A stretch of 64,000 bases of DNA from positions 329,999,106-330,063,105 of the forward strand of contig OY282558.1 in the NCBI GenBank assembly GCA_958295665.1. Reading direction: 5' to 3'. Under the pieces are notes generated by a model. The model did no database searches. It saw only the letters and a list, made by a program, of their open reading frames with translations, and was not told where the DNA came from. Below, piece after piece: positions 29,690 through 41,217 of the stretch. Each line of letters begins with the position of its first letter. Position 1 is the first letter of the stretch. Source of the stretch: Tipula vernalis. Its lineage: Eukaryota > Arthropoda > Insecta > Diptera > Tipulidae. The position numbers and the translations under genes were made by a program.

Positions 29690-32600
29690 CACACATATCC
29701 TGTGATTCAGTGATCCACTCCCAGATCTGAAAGTGCCCGAGTTATAGCCCCTGGAAGCACATTGTTAAAGGCCCCCTCAATATCCAAGAAGGTTACCATT
29801 GCGTAGTCTCTCTCTTCGAAAGATTTTTCAATGAAATATACAAGAGAATGAAGAGCAGTCTCTACAGATCTCCCCTTGCAATAGGCATATTGAGATTTAG
29901 ATAGCTTTTCCGACACAATCGTGCCTCTAATATGAACTTCTATTTGTCTTTCCAGTGTTTTAAAAAGGAAGGAAGACAAGCTAATCGGTCTAAGGTCTTT
30001 GGGATTACAGTGTGAGCGTTTTCCCGCCTTAGGTATGAAAACAACCTTCACTTCTGCCCATTTACTAGGAATGTGACATAGTTATAGGCTGCCTTTGAAA
30101 ATTACCTCTAACCAGGAAATTGTTAGATCCGTAGTTTGTTGAATATCCGCAGGGATAATACCATCGAGTCCAGGCGACTTATATGGTTTAAAAGTGTTTA
30201 TCGCCCACAGGATCTTTTTTCTGCCAATAATTTGGGCTATGAGACTACTAGCCCTTTTACCTACTGATGTGCTAGGTACAGATTCGGAACAACCAGGAAA
30301 ATGAGTCTCCATCAGAAGTTCCAGCGATTCCGCACTATTAGTGGTCTATATCCCATCCGGCCGTTGAAGATAACTTGGGATGGAAGGACAAGTTGCTAGT
30401 ACTTTGCGTAGCCTAGACATCTCCGAAGACTCCTGAATTTTGCCACAGTATAGTCTCCAAGTTCTTGGCACTTCTCAATTGAAATTTGTAAATTTTGAGG
30501 ACTTCCTTATAGGAGTCCCAGTCTACAGCAGCTTTTGTTTTCCGTGCTGTTTTGAAGAGTCTTTTGCATTTTTGACGTGTTTGATGAATCTCCTTGGACC
30601 ACCAGGGTGGCCGAGATTTACCCCTAGGCCTGCTAAGGGGACTAGAGCCCAGTATCGCGTCATTAAAAGCGCTGAACAACTCGTCCACCAAGCCATCGAG
30701 CTCTTGCGCAGTTTTTGAAGGTTTTGGCACCGGAACTGGTAGTGAATTATACCCAGAACAGTTCTAAAGGTATCCCAGTTGGTTTTCCTCCTATTTCTGT
30801 ATATTGGACTTTTTGGAGAAGCCAAGTCCAATTCAAATTGAAGATAACAATGATCAGAAAACGAGTGGTCCTCCGACACTCTCCAGTTTAATAGACTAAT
30901 CGTCAAAAATCTTGAGACAAGAGTAATATCCAATACCTCCTGTCTATTACTAGTTATAAAGATCGGCTTATTGGTTATGTTACATATGTATATGAAGGTT
31001 AGTACTTAAAATGTAATCAAGGAATAACTCACCTCGTTCATTTGTGTCTGTACTTCCCCAGATCGTGTGATGGGCATTTGCATCACTCCCAAGGATGACT
31101 CCAACCTTGCGCTTCTGAGCCTCCAAGATTAGCTCACCTAGAATGATTGGTGGAGTATCCCCTTCATCATAAGCTAGGTAAGCTGATATTAGCCAGAGGT
31201 TTCGTTTATCGACCTCAACGCTAACCGCTGCTACATCTCCGTTACTGAAATTTGATAGCAGAAAACAACTTATGTTATTTTTAATGAGAATGCACGACCG
31301 AACCTTACCTTCCTTTTTCACGTGCATTAATCTATAATAGGGAGTCTTGAGCCCAAGTATCCGGTCTTCAGTGACCCAAGGTTCCTCGATCAAGACGGCA
31401 TCTGTCGCTTCTTTCCCAATTTTTAAAAAGAGCAGCTGATGCTGCCTTAGAGTGGTAGAGGTTGACTTGCAGAAATATCTGTGTCATCTCTGCAGCCTTT
31501 TCTCCACCATAGTAACATCAGAGTCATCCATTGATGAGAAGTCCTCTGAGAGCCTCTTTAAAGACTCCTTGGACGTTGACATCTCCGTGGATAGAGTTTC
31601 CGCTTGGCTGGCTACCTCCGCACACGCAGATGTGCTATCAAGCATCGCGGTAGTTTCTGAAGATGACTCCGGAGCCTGCGGCTTGTCCGTGCCCTTCTTG
31701 TATACATTGAGTTGACTGCACTGAAATCATAGTTGATTAAACCGTTGGTTTTTTCCAGTGCAGTCAGTGACTCCCTGTTTAAGATTATAACAGCTGACCT
31801 ATAGTCAGCCTTTGTCTCCTCGAGCTTGGCAACTTTCCAATTGTGCGTTGGCAAATCTTCCTTGCCAACCTGCAACAACTGGAGCATCACCTTCGGATCA
31901 CTAGACTCCGAAGGGATGTACACCCTAGCTCTTGGTCTGCAGGGGATCTCCTCCCTATCAATAACAGCAAGGCTGACTCCGGGCCATACCTCGCCAAGTC
32001 TCCCCACTGCCTTCTTATAAAGCAGCAGGGACCTCTGATCTTCACAGGCAGTCAGTTTCACCTGATTCCTGTGCCAGCCCGCATCCCGACAAGTCGGAGC
32101 AGGCCCTGGATTTTCCGACAAGACTTTCAGGTAGGTGGTGTCTAAGGCCCCTTCCACCTTCCTCCAATTGACGGGCATGATACTGCCATACTTTTGGGAT
32201 TTGTCAATAACTACCACAACCAGCTGATCCTTGAGGACCTCGTTAAAAGGCCTCATAGCGGTAGCCTGGAATTTTGTTCGCTTTGCGATCTTAGGGCTTT
32301 CCTCCTGAGATGTGTTTCTTTTAAGCTGTGAGCCAGCTAAAGGGCCTTCCGACTTTTCTCGGTGCATTTTTTGCCCACGCAAGCGTGGCTTTGTCTTTCT
32401 CCGTTCTGCCTTCTGGCGAGATGTTATTAATATTAACCAGGGCCCTCCAGGCCTTCCTTCTAGTATTATAGGTTGGTTTTGAGGAACCAGCTTCATTCGT
32501 GCTTTGGTTCCGCTTTGTATTTGTATACTCAGATTTGGTGACCCGAGTGGAGGGACCAGCCTCGCTTGAGCTTATGTCCCGTCGATTATTTGTAGACTTA

Positions 32601-33060
32601 GAGGCAGGCCTAAATACCCGAGTCTCGTTGTCCACATTTTCCGGATATTTAAGAGAGCCGGACTCTTTTTGTTTGGATCCATGATTGGTCCCACGAGTAG
32701 CGGAGAAAGAAATATTCATATGTGCAGAGATCCGCAGTACACAGATAAGGCTACTTAATCCGGAGGGCGCCAAGTATCCGGATCCACCGTTAGCGACTGA
32801 GCTAGTTTCAAAGCTGGGCCCCCAGTCTGGTCGATTATTGGCACGGTACGATTAACACCTTAACCAAGCCCAGCGATTTGTTTAAGCTTGACTCCTTTAG
32901 CGCCGTGTTTTAGCCTAGAAGCCAAAGAATCAGCAATCTAGTTAGCAGCGGTCACCACGTGGAGGTAAAACGAGCACTTGTCAAAATTGCAAGTTACGGA
33001 GCTGGCCGCAAGTGCCAACTTGAATCCCCTGAGCAACTTCACACCTGACCACTTGTTGAA
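29690..33060 (-). pseudogene. LINE (I/R1/Jockey-type) ORF1-EN-RT fragment, 3'-truncated
   Basis: On the - strand the order is: GC-rich 5' region to about 33060; an ORF1 across 32773-31612 whose second half matches the insect ORF1-type domain of unknown function DUF4780 (DTTYLKVLSENPGPAPTC, CRDAGWHRNQVKL, GEVWPGVSLAVIDREEIPCR); an apurinic-type endonuclease at 31393-30523 with KVGVILGSDANAHHTIWGST and later NWRVSEDHSFSDHCYLQFEL; and a reverse transcriptase starting near 30250 (PYKSPGLDGIIPADIQ). The RT continues with VVFIPKAGKRSHCNPKDLRP and YAYCKGRSVETALHSLVYFI, and stops near FLDIEGAFNNV at 29707. The RT catalytic FADD region, RNase H and 3' UTR are missing. Several frameshifts are present. 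Loss of the 3' half is unusual, since target-primed integration normally truncates the 5' end. Confidence 0.88.
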
Positions 33061-33138
33061 GAAGTAGAAGAAAACATGAATTCGAAAAATTGCTAGATGA
33101 CCATAAGAAATCGAAACTACTTCGAATTACAAAAATTA

Positions 33139-33310
33139 TGGGGCCTAACTATGCAATGCGACGACTATTTTCGACGGCTATCGTTTTGTGTAAGAAGTTG
33201 CAGGAAGAAAAAAGGAAACAGTAGTTATTGTTTTCCTTTTTGTTTCTGTACTTTCTAATATAAATCGATAGCCGTCGAAAATTGTCATCGAATTGCATAG
33301 TTAGGCCCCA
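33139..33310. repeat. Foldback element inside the hAT-like insertion
   Basis: TGGGGCCTAACTATGCAAT at the left is exactly inverted at the right end. The arms continue through TTTTCGACGGCTATCG (left 33139-33184, right about 33263-33310). The centre is a short purine/pyrimidine-rich loop. It is non-coding. Confidence 0.8.
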
Positions 33311-33510
33311 GGATTTAATTTTTTGATGGCTTGGAGAAAGTGTAAAAAATCAACAGAAATTTTTATTATGTTTTAATTATGATCTAATGATGAAAGAATT
33401 TAAATATGAGCAGTTTTATGATTTTTTTAATATTTTGATTACATGTAGAAGTTGGTGTCGGAGTCGGAGTCGAACAATTATTTTACCGACTCCGCAACCC
33501 TAGTTTTGAG

Positions 33511-36066
33511 CGATGTACATATTGCAATAATTCATCAATATAATATTTTTCTCTTTCAGTGTTTCGAACGGAATTCAATGCATCGATTCCATCTCTTCGT
33601 GGCGCTTGCATAATGCTTATTGCTAAAAATTTGTCTTCCAAACGAATAAGTGCTTGATTAAATATCTCATTATTGAACTCAATATTTCCTACTCCTTCCT
33701 TTGAATTTCCTCTATTTGGATTCGATGGACTAAACTTTGCCAATATTATTGCAAATATGTCTCTCACTTGTTCTGCGGTTGCTGTCAATGCAGCTTCTCG
33801 AAGTGGCAATACTCAATGGTTATCGTTTTCCAGTAATCCTAAACGCTGACTAGCTTCTCTATACGTTTCACATATATATCTACCGCCTTTTTTTAAATCT
33901 GTCAAACATGATGACACAATACTTCTGAAGATTTTTTCGTGAGTTTTGACTGGAGTTCCTTGCTTTCTTCGTTGAACGATTCGTCTTGTTGCATTTCATA
34001 TATAATATGAGGGTACATCGGCAAAAATACAGTTAATGTTGTATTCACAGGTGGTTCACTGCCTACGCTCTCTACAGTTTATCTTGTAAAATATATTCGT
34101 TGACCACTTTCCAAATGCACTGCCAAATGAACCACCACTGGTTCCCTTTCGATACTGAAGTATTTCATCTTTCGGATGTTAATATTTGTTTTCTCTGTTA
34201 TTGCGCATACAGCCATGTCACTGCCTTTGTTAATATATTTGCACACATATTTAATTGATTTCACTGAGTTGCAGTACTCCACATTTATGTGTGCTTGCAA
34301 CAGTTTTGAGAAAAGCGAATTGCATTGATTATCTACTTAGATCTCTTGGTTACCTCGCATTCTTATTTTGACAGTGAAACCGCCATTTTTCGACACTTAG
34401 GATGTCTTCTGTAATTAGGATATTCATCTTCTCCTATTTTTGTCTCACTTGAATATAGTCTTAGATATCTCTTGGTACACTTGCCTTCACTCATACATGG
34501 TGAATTCATATTTAATCTACCAAATGGACCATAAATCATGTTTTTTACTAATATATTGTATAATTCTGAATCCTCTTCTGGATTCGAGAATTCAGGTTGA
34601 ATTACTTGATCAATTTCATTTGGAGCGATTTTTTCATGGAACCAAATTAAATTGTGTGAATGAGGTAATCCTCTTTTCTGATATTCAATTGTGTACATCC
34701 AGCATCTAACGGTTGGTTCCAAAAATATGATACTTTTCCATAACATCCATGAATCTCATTCGTTTCTGTCGTCAACGTTGCCGTCATTGGTGATGGCGTC
34801 TCTCAAATGAATGTACTCTTCTAAACGCAATTTCTTTTGGTTCTGTCGTATGAATATGATTTATTCTGGCTCGATTTTTGCATACCTATCAACTAAAAAC
34901 TGTTGAAATAAATGACGGGGGTTAGTAATATGATTGTATCGCTCGTTCTCTCTGATCTTTATGCGATACGCATAAAATTCCTTCGAGGTTACTTTACTAT
35001 TTGTTTCTGCACCTTTATTTGGGTTCACCTGTTTCAAATTGAAATGGTATCTGTCTTCTCCTCGTATGAAAATTACCGCATTAAATGCATCGTGAGAACG
35101 ATGTGCTTCTGCGATACGTTGTAATCCTTCTCTTTTTGGTAGAATAATTATATCACGACTTATATACTCACTGTACTGCATTGAACCGACATTCTTGTTC
35201 TCTAACTGGTCTTTTATTGGCTGAATCACAACTTTATACTCAACGGATACCATTCGATCCAGCGCTCTTTTAAATACGTGAACCAATTGATTGTACTTAT
35301 TTAAAATCCTCTGGAGATCCTCAAGGATTTCCCGTCTCAATCAACTTACATTTGCGCAACGCAACGTTGATCGACTTCCGTTTGTTTGTCGCCAATGAAA
35401 TACACTTGCAAAACTTTGTGAGATTCGTTTGGAAATGACCCCACTTTATGATAAACTTGTTCTTTATCGAAAACACAGGATTGAATTGATATTTTTCACT
35501 GTTCATGGAAGTAGCACCATATGATATCATTTGAAAGAAAGTAAGCTCTTATATTTTGTAGAAAATGTTTTGATTCCAGAGTTTCTCCACTCGTGTAATG
35601 AAATAATTCTGGTGAACGCGCTTCCAATGGTGCTAATCGAATTTTTCCACTAACGCACAACCTTCCTGGTGTATCTCTACTGAATTTCTTGGTACCGCAG
35701 AATTGACACATTTGATCCATTTTGTTTGTTGTACTCTTTAGTGGGATGCCCAAGTGTAATCTTTATTTCTTCTGCTCGCACTGCTCGAATACTAATATTT
35801 TGTTCAAGCGCTTGCGATCATTGTCTTTCACGAACTTCCCTCTTTATAACTCTGCTTAATTTATTTCGTAATCTTGTTTCTTCAACAGTTTCTCTATGTC
35901 TGCTTTCTGAGTGTCTCACTCGATTCCCTTCTCTAATTTCTTCTCGTTGTTCATCTGTTAAGTTTTCTCTCAATCTATTCATTCTCTTCCGTTGTGAAGC
36001 TAAACGTGCATCTCGTTCATTATTTCTTCGCTGTTCTTTCTGTTTCCATCTTTTCGATATGGTACA
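33511..36066 (-). pseudogene. Helitron Rep region, decayed
   Basis: - strand fragments in the order of an insect Helitron RepHel protein. First comes an arginine-rich N-terminus (36066-35818, DEQREEIREGNRVRHSESRH). A cysteine segment follows (35753-35496, MCQFCGTKKF), then 35340-34861 with RIAEAHRSHDAFNAVIFIRG and the tail HITNPRHLFQQFLVDRY. The Rep catalytic part lies at 34746-34363, with YTIEYQKRGLPHSHNLIWFH (the two-histidine motif), and 34300-34079, with AHINVEYCNSVKSIKYVCKY (the paired catalytic tyrosines). The last part, 33809-33483, precedes the helicase. Rep is the rolling-circle nuclease-ligase. Both the histidine and tyrosine motifs survive, but stops and shifts between fragments show the copy is dead. 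The hAT-like element splits it from its helicase. Confidence 0.85.
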
Positions 36067-37090
36067 TTGTGCATTGGTCAAGTGCCAGCCTTGGACAGCA
36101 TCTTACATAAAAGCAAAAACAGTAATAAAAATAAACAAATTTGGGAAAAATATACATACTTGAACGACAAAGGAGAATTTCTCGGAGAAATCGCAGATCA
36201 CAATGAACTCATCTTGTTGCAATAGTTGTTTCCGCTTAGCTAGATACTCAACCTGCTGCTTTGCTATGAAGTCAGGTGGTATAAAGGTAGCAAGCTGCTT
36301 GCTGAATTCTGCTATGAAAATATCCGATGATATTGATAATTTTTCGAAATTTGACCTTCCTTAAAAATTGCAAATAAATGTTTAATGTAATAAGTTTCAT
36401 TAAAGGTGCTTCTCCATTTTTAATATTCCAGGACAATTTTCGGAAATATTTATAAAACGATCCGTGTTTGGGAATTCACACAACATCATCTTGAAGAGAT
36501 CACAATATGTATCGACATCGAATATCCCCTTCATTGGTTCAAATATCAGTTTAACATTCTGATGATAACAGTACACATAAACACAAACAGAATGTGTTCC
36601 GTGGTGGGAGTGCCAAAAGACATTCTGCCGGCCGCAGCAATGCAAATTTGGAAAATCCAATTTTGCGACCAACATTTTATTATTTGAATGGAGCATATGA
36701 TTCTGTGAGATTCATGAGAATTAGTCGGCGTTGTTTTGAAATCTTCACATTATTCTCATCGACAGTCACATATGGTATTCTTCTTTTCCAGCGCATGCAC
36801 GACTGATATCGTCACTCACATAAAATTCTTTCACAAGCTTTATAATCTCAGGATTGGTGAGATTCGTACCAACGCGCTGTGAGGTATTGAACAGGATTCC
36901 ATTTTATTTCACAAGTATCTTCCTTGACAATTTTTCGCGCTGACCATGATCGTGGAAGAACTGACAGTATTTTTATTTTAAACCCTTTATCGGTGGCTTC
37001 AGCAAATTTAACTTTTAACTGGTTCACCATCTCATTTTCACTACTAGCTGTTTCAGTCTCAGATGCAGTGGAGTCCAACATTATTTCAAA
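36067..37090 (-). pseudogene. Relic of an unclassified multicopy transposon-like gene, with intron
   Basis: - strand order: EMVNQLKVKFAEATDKGFKI and ILSVLPRSWSARKIVKED (37081-36848), then LVKEFYVSDDISRACAGKEE, then TVDENNVKISKQRRLILMNL after a shift. Next are HHGTHSVCVYVYCYHQNVKL and ISENCPGILKMEKHL (36696-36400), then SKQLATFIPPDFIAKQQVEY and FIVICDFSEKFSFVVQ. The phrases GTHSVCVC..HQN.K and VICDFSEN resemble, from memory, uncharacterised proteins present in many copies in arthropods and cnidarians; I know no function for them. After FSFVVQ the DNA reads GTATGT...TTTTATGTAAG and then resumes with DAVQGWHLTNAQ, so an intron of about 58 bp is likely, offset by one base from a perfect join. The sequence changes to Helitron at about 36066. 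Confidence 0.6.
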
Positions 37091-37408
37091 ATATTGCTTG
37101 CCAGTTTTTTTGATATTTGAGGCGACAACTGTGATGTCTGCGCAGTATCAACAATATATCGTGTTACTGGCCGAGTTTGTTAAAAATTTATTTTACTATG
37201 TCTGTTATGTTTCGGTTTACTAAACGGATTGCAACATTTGGTTCCCATTTTGCAATTTCACTTTCAAAATAAATTTCACTGAGATTAACTAATATCACTT
37301 GTACACATTTTAATTTTATATTTCGGTAGCTCTATTTATTATCAACACACTGATTACACTAAATATTTTAAAATTTTGTTAAGGAATTTATGGGAAAATT
37401 TCTGGGTG
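37091..37408. other. AT-rich interval without gene
   Basis: No gene or clear repeat is supported between the relic and the short retroposon-like repeat. Confidence 0.4.
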
Positions 37409-37860
37409 AATTGGCGTCTATTGGAGGGGGCCAAAGTTGAGTAGATTAATCTACCAGCTCCCTAACCTTCCAGTAGGGTGCGCATCACGTGAGCTGTTCT
37501 GGTCTTGTCATTAGTAAGAGGTAACCTGTTCACAATTCGCACGTGTACGTACTGCCTCCTCGTGGCAACCACTGGTAACTAAGGCCATTTGGCACATTTT
37601 TGGCCATTTGGCACAGGCTAAAGTACGGCGCTAAAGGAGAAAACCTTGACAAAAACCCTAATCTAAGGTGGAACAGCATATGCCGATGGATAAATGGCTG
37701 ATAGGTTAATCAGTCCAAAATATGCGGACTCTGGATACCAGGCATCCTCCAGTTTTATTTAACCTTCCTGTAGCAAAGCTGGGTGACCTACAGGCGATTT
37801 GCAATTCCCAGCAACTCGTAAGAGTAAAAGCAAACGGAATATGGGGCAGGAGTAGGAATA
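37409..37860 (+). repeat. Short retroposon-like repeat, copy 2
   Basis: Forward-orientation copy of the 6636-7104 repeat: it starts at TTGGCGTCTATTGGAGGGGG, shares GGTGGAACAGCATATGCCGA, ATGCGGACTCTGGATACCA and GATTTGCAATTCCCAGCAAC, and loses similarity near ATATGGGGCAGGAG. No (TAA)n tail is left. It carries an internal duplication of the CATTTGGCACA phrase. Confidence 0.75.
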
Positions 37861-38314
37861 TACGGGAGTGGGAAAACCCTATCGAGGTCCTTGGGGCTCC
37901 AATGCTACAGCCTTTCTAGCGAAACTATATGATGTAGTAAACATCTAGGAGGGAGAGCAATAAGCCCAGATAGTATGTATCAGGTACCGGGAGGCAGTAT
38001 TTTCAGGTTCATTAAGAACCTGAATTGACTGGACGGATAATGAAACAGGGTTCTGCACAATAGATCTTTTAGGTCGCAGTGTGAATTGGCTGATCGCCCG
38101 CAGGGACCAACCATTTGATAATTTTTACTTCAAGTGCATACTAAGGACAAGTCTTGTTTGGTTTCTTTATTGAACAAAAATCGTCACTGAATTGGTTTAT
38201 AATGTTAGGTAGTTTCTTTCTTAATCCACATTCAGGCGTATAATTTGTATTACCACTACATATAAATACGTATACGTATACGAGAAACTTATTATTTTTT
38301 TTTTGCTATGTTAT
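37861..38314. other. Interval without supported gene
   Basis: No coding region is supported. It contains the 3' truncation point of gypsy element 2; no LTR sequence is found here. Confidence 0.45.
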
Positions 38315-38893
38315 TCACAGCCATAGATATTCCGGTTTTTCTGCGCTATGGACATGGTTTCCACCAAACCGAAAAGCCTGTTGCAACAGTTCATACACGG
38401 AACCATGTGAAACTGCATGCTGACCAAATAGAATGAAGTGAGGAGAATATTGGGAGAAATCATGAACTGCATTGCGAAGAGCATGAGTTATAGCGGACAG
38501 ATTTAAATCCCAGAGACGCTGGTCGGACTTAATATAAGCCCGCAATGACGCCAACAATATGCGATTGACTCGCTCTGATGCATTTCCTTGCGGAGAATAT
38601 TTTGCGGTAAAGGCATGCTTGACCCCATACTTCTTGCACAGATTCTGAACGAGTACAGATTCAAACTGCCTACCGTTGTCCGTAAGAATAACTTCCGGTA
38701 CTCCGAACATTAAAAATATTTGAGCTTCAAGAAATTTACATACTTCACTAGCAGTTGCTTGATGAACGGGTCTGGTGATGACGAAGTTTGAAAAGTGATC
38801 AAAGGCAATCAGAATTCCGTTATTGCCATTCTTAGTGCGAGGATAGGGCCCCAAGAAGTCAAGATATACTCTCTGAAAGGGTCTAAAAGTCAT
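38315..38893 (-). pseudogene. pol: Integrase core of element 2
   Basis: 192 codons with the DDE triad: RVYLDFLGPYPRTKNGNNG, VILTDNGRQFESVLVQNLCK and GNASERVNRILLASLRAYI. It ends at a stop soon after the residues equivalent to KPDHLNLL of element 1, where the element is truncated. The integrase core alone is well preserved. Confidence 0.9.
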
Positions 38894-38987
38894 GGGAAGA
38901 GAACCAAGCGGTGGTTTGCATACTTGGTTAGAGGGTTTATTTGCTTTACAATCCTCACAGGAATTTATAAATTGGGTTACATCTGAA

Positions 38988-40488
38988 TTAATAGTGGGGC
39001 CAGTAATAATAACGTCGAATGAGCTCAGAGGTTTTACTGATACCCAGATCAGCAGCAGTACGCGGACAATGGGCTGAAATCAGCAAGCTAAGTCGAAGTG
39101 ATTCAGGAATAAGCAGTTTGTATTTCGGAATATCCGGTAAATAAGCTTGATTGGACGACAGATTAATATAAACTAAACGTTGAACGGTAAATATGTTTAT
39201 TTTCTTGTTAGATTGTTGGAGAGAATTTGCTAATTGTTCATAATCATCATCACGAAAAGCCAGTGAAGATGTGTCGACATGAAGTGGAGAATTCAGTGAC
39301 GGAAGCTGGACAACATCGAGAGACTCAATTTCAATCCGAGATAATGCATCAGGGACTATATTTTGGGATCCTTTCCGAAATTCGATCTTAAAATCAAACT
39401 CTTGGAGCTTTAAGCTCCACCGTGCCAGTCGACCAGTTACATCTTTAAGAGACATTAGCCATTTAAGGCTTGCGTGGTCTGTTATAACCGTAAAAGGTAG
39501 ACCCTCTACGTACAATCTAAACTTCTTGATCGCTTCTACAGCGGCTAAACACTCTTGCTCAGTCACTGAATAGTTACGTTGAGTACCATTCATTTTTTTG
39601 GAAATAAAGGCTATAGGCCTATCGTTTCCCTCCTGCTCCCTTTGGAATAACACTACCCCAATACCCATGGAACTGGCATCACACTGGATGTAGAAGCGAG
39701 AGTTAAAATTTAGAATGACAAGAATTGGTGCTGAACCGAGTGCCTGCTTCAATGTGTCAAACGCCAATTCAGCTTCTTCAGACCACACAAACTTCCGGTT
39801 CTTCTTGAGAAGAGCCGAGAGAGGAGCAGATAGAATGAAGTACCCGTTTATAAATCGGCGATACCATCCCGTGACACCAAGAAACCGTCTCATTTGCCGA
39901 ATGTTCTTCGGTCTAGCAAACTTTAGAATGGCCTCGACCTTACCCGGATTAGGTTCCAATTCTCGCTCACCAACTACATAATTTGCTTTTCCGAACATTT
40001 ATCGTTAGTCCAGCTTTTGTCAACCTCTCGGCAACATCCTGGAGCAACGATAAATACTCATCAAAATCAGCAGTAGTGACAAGTAGATCATCCAAATAAA
40101 CGAATAATCGGTCATGTAGTTGATGAGGAATCACAGTGGACATTAATCTACACAGGGTCTGAGGCGCGTTACAAAGACCAAAGGGCATGACCTTAAACTG
40201 ATATAACAGTCGTTCCGGGATGGCAAACGCTGTCTTTTCCTTCGAGGCTGGATCCAAAGATATTTGTCAGAAGGCATCCTTTAAATCCAAACTCGAAATA
40301 AACCGGGTACGATCCAACCTGCTTAGCAAACCGTCAATTAGCGTCAAGGGAAATGCAGCCTTCTTAGTTAAGCTGTTCAGCCGTCTTGCATCAAGGCAAA
40401 GTCGAACACCACCGTCTTTTCTCGGCATAGTCGCCATTGGGGAGCTCCAAGCGCTATGGCTCTCCTCCATGACATCCAAATCTATCAT
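38988..40488 (-). pseudogene. pol: RT, RNase H and integrase zinc domain of element 2
   Basis: Three frames in order. 40488-40267 has VRLCLDARRLNSLTK and FISSLDLKDAF. 40257-39967 has PERLLYQFKVMPFGLCNAPQ and the catalytic LFVYLDDLLVT. 39998-38988 has IRQMRRFLGVTGWYRRFING (thumb), FYIQCDASSMGIGVVLFQRE (RNase H), VTEQECLAAVEAIKKFRLYV, ITDHASLKWLMSLKDVTGRL, and the start of the integrase zinc domain ending YYYWPHY. One-base shifts near 40262 and 39980 and a stop after YWPHY break the protein. Catalytic residues are otherwise intact. Confidence 0.9.
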
Positions 40489-40599
40489 TCGGTCTATTTC
40501 TTTATAGATTTGTTGTTGTTTGGCAGGGGATACAGCATAGTGTCGGTGCTTAACTGGTTGAGCATCTCCAACATCGATCTTATGATTCAGCAGGTGAGT

Positions 40600-41125
40600 T
40601 CAGCCCAGCCCTAACAGTTCCGAACTAGGAAACATCTCCACTACAGCTTGAAGCCTTTGACGCTGATCGACCGAGAGCCTATGTTGGTTGTTGTCGGAGG
40701 AAGTAGGGTTTTTACTAGATAAATCAGGCAGAGACGCTGAAATTGACGAAATTAACAAGTGCTCTATTCCAAACTTATGGCAGAAATCGCAGCCTAAATA
40801 CAGAGGTTGCTGTAAATCCGGAACAATGAATAGCTTCATTTCAAGAGTTTTATTATTATATGAAATGTTAGCATTTACAAATTCATGAATTTTAAGCGGA
40901 GAACCATTAGCAATTTGAACAAATGCTGGGATTGATTGAATGAAGAGGCAAATTATGGTCCTCAATGAATTGAAGTGCGTTGGTTCCTAAGGCGGAGATG
41001 TTAGCTACACTATCTAACAAACCGTAAACTTCAGTGTTATTAATGGAGACCATTGCACAGGGACGATTGTCTTCAAGAAATTCAATGGAACTGCAAAACT
41101 TGGTTTTAGAAATGTTACGATACAT
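40600..41125 (-). pseudogene. pro: Protease region of element 2
   Basis: Two overlapping frames: 41125-40907 with NNTEVYGLLDSVANISALG and 40965-40600 with LQQPLYLGCDFCHKFGIEH, followed by a linker towards RT with RLSVDQRQRLQAVVEMFPSS. The active site reads LDSVAN instead of LDSGAS, so glycine after the catalytic D-S is replaced by valine and the enzyme would be dead even without the frameshift near 40940. Confidence 0.85.
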
Positions 41126-41217
41126 TTGTTATCGTGTTTTGAAATAATTAATAGATCGATAAATCCGGGAATTTCTGGAAGATTTTTCGATCTTGTGAGA
41201 ATTTTTTAGTTTTGGTA

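Larger units (their letters stand above)
29265..33502. mobile_element. hAT-like DNA transposon inserted in the Helitron
   Basis: Termini are CAGGGCTGCGGAGTCGG at the left and the inverted TAGGGTTGCGGAGTCGG at the right, with further GGAGTCGG subterminal words inside both ends. The flanks are the identical 8 bp GTTTTGAG (29257-29264 and 33503-33510), the length of a hAT target duplication. No hAT transposase is visible. The interior is occupied by a LINE fragment and a foldback repeat, so the copy is non-autonomous. Precise removal of the insert and one duplication reconnects the flanking Helitron coding pieces. Confidence 0.88.
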
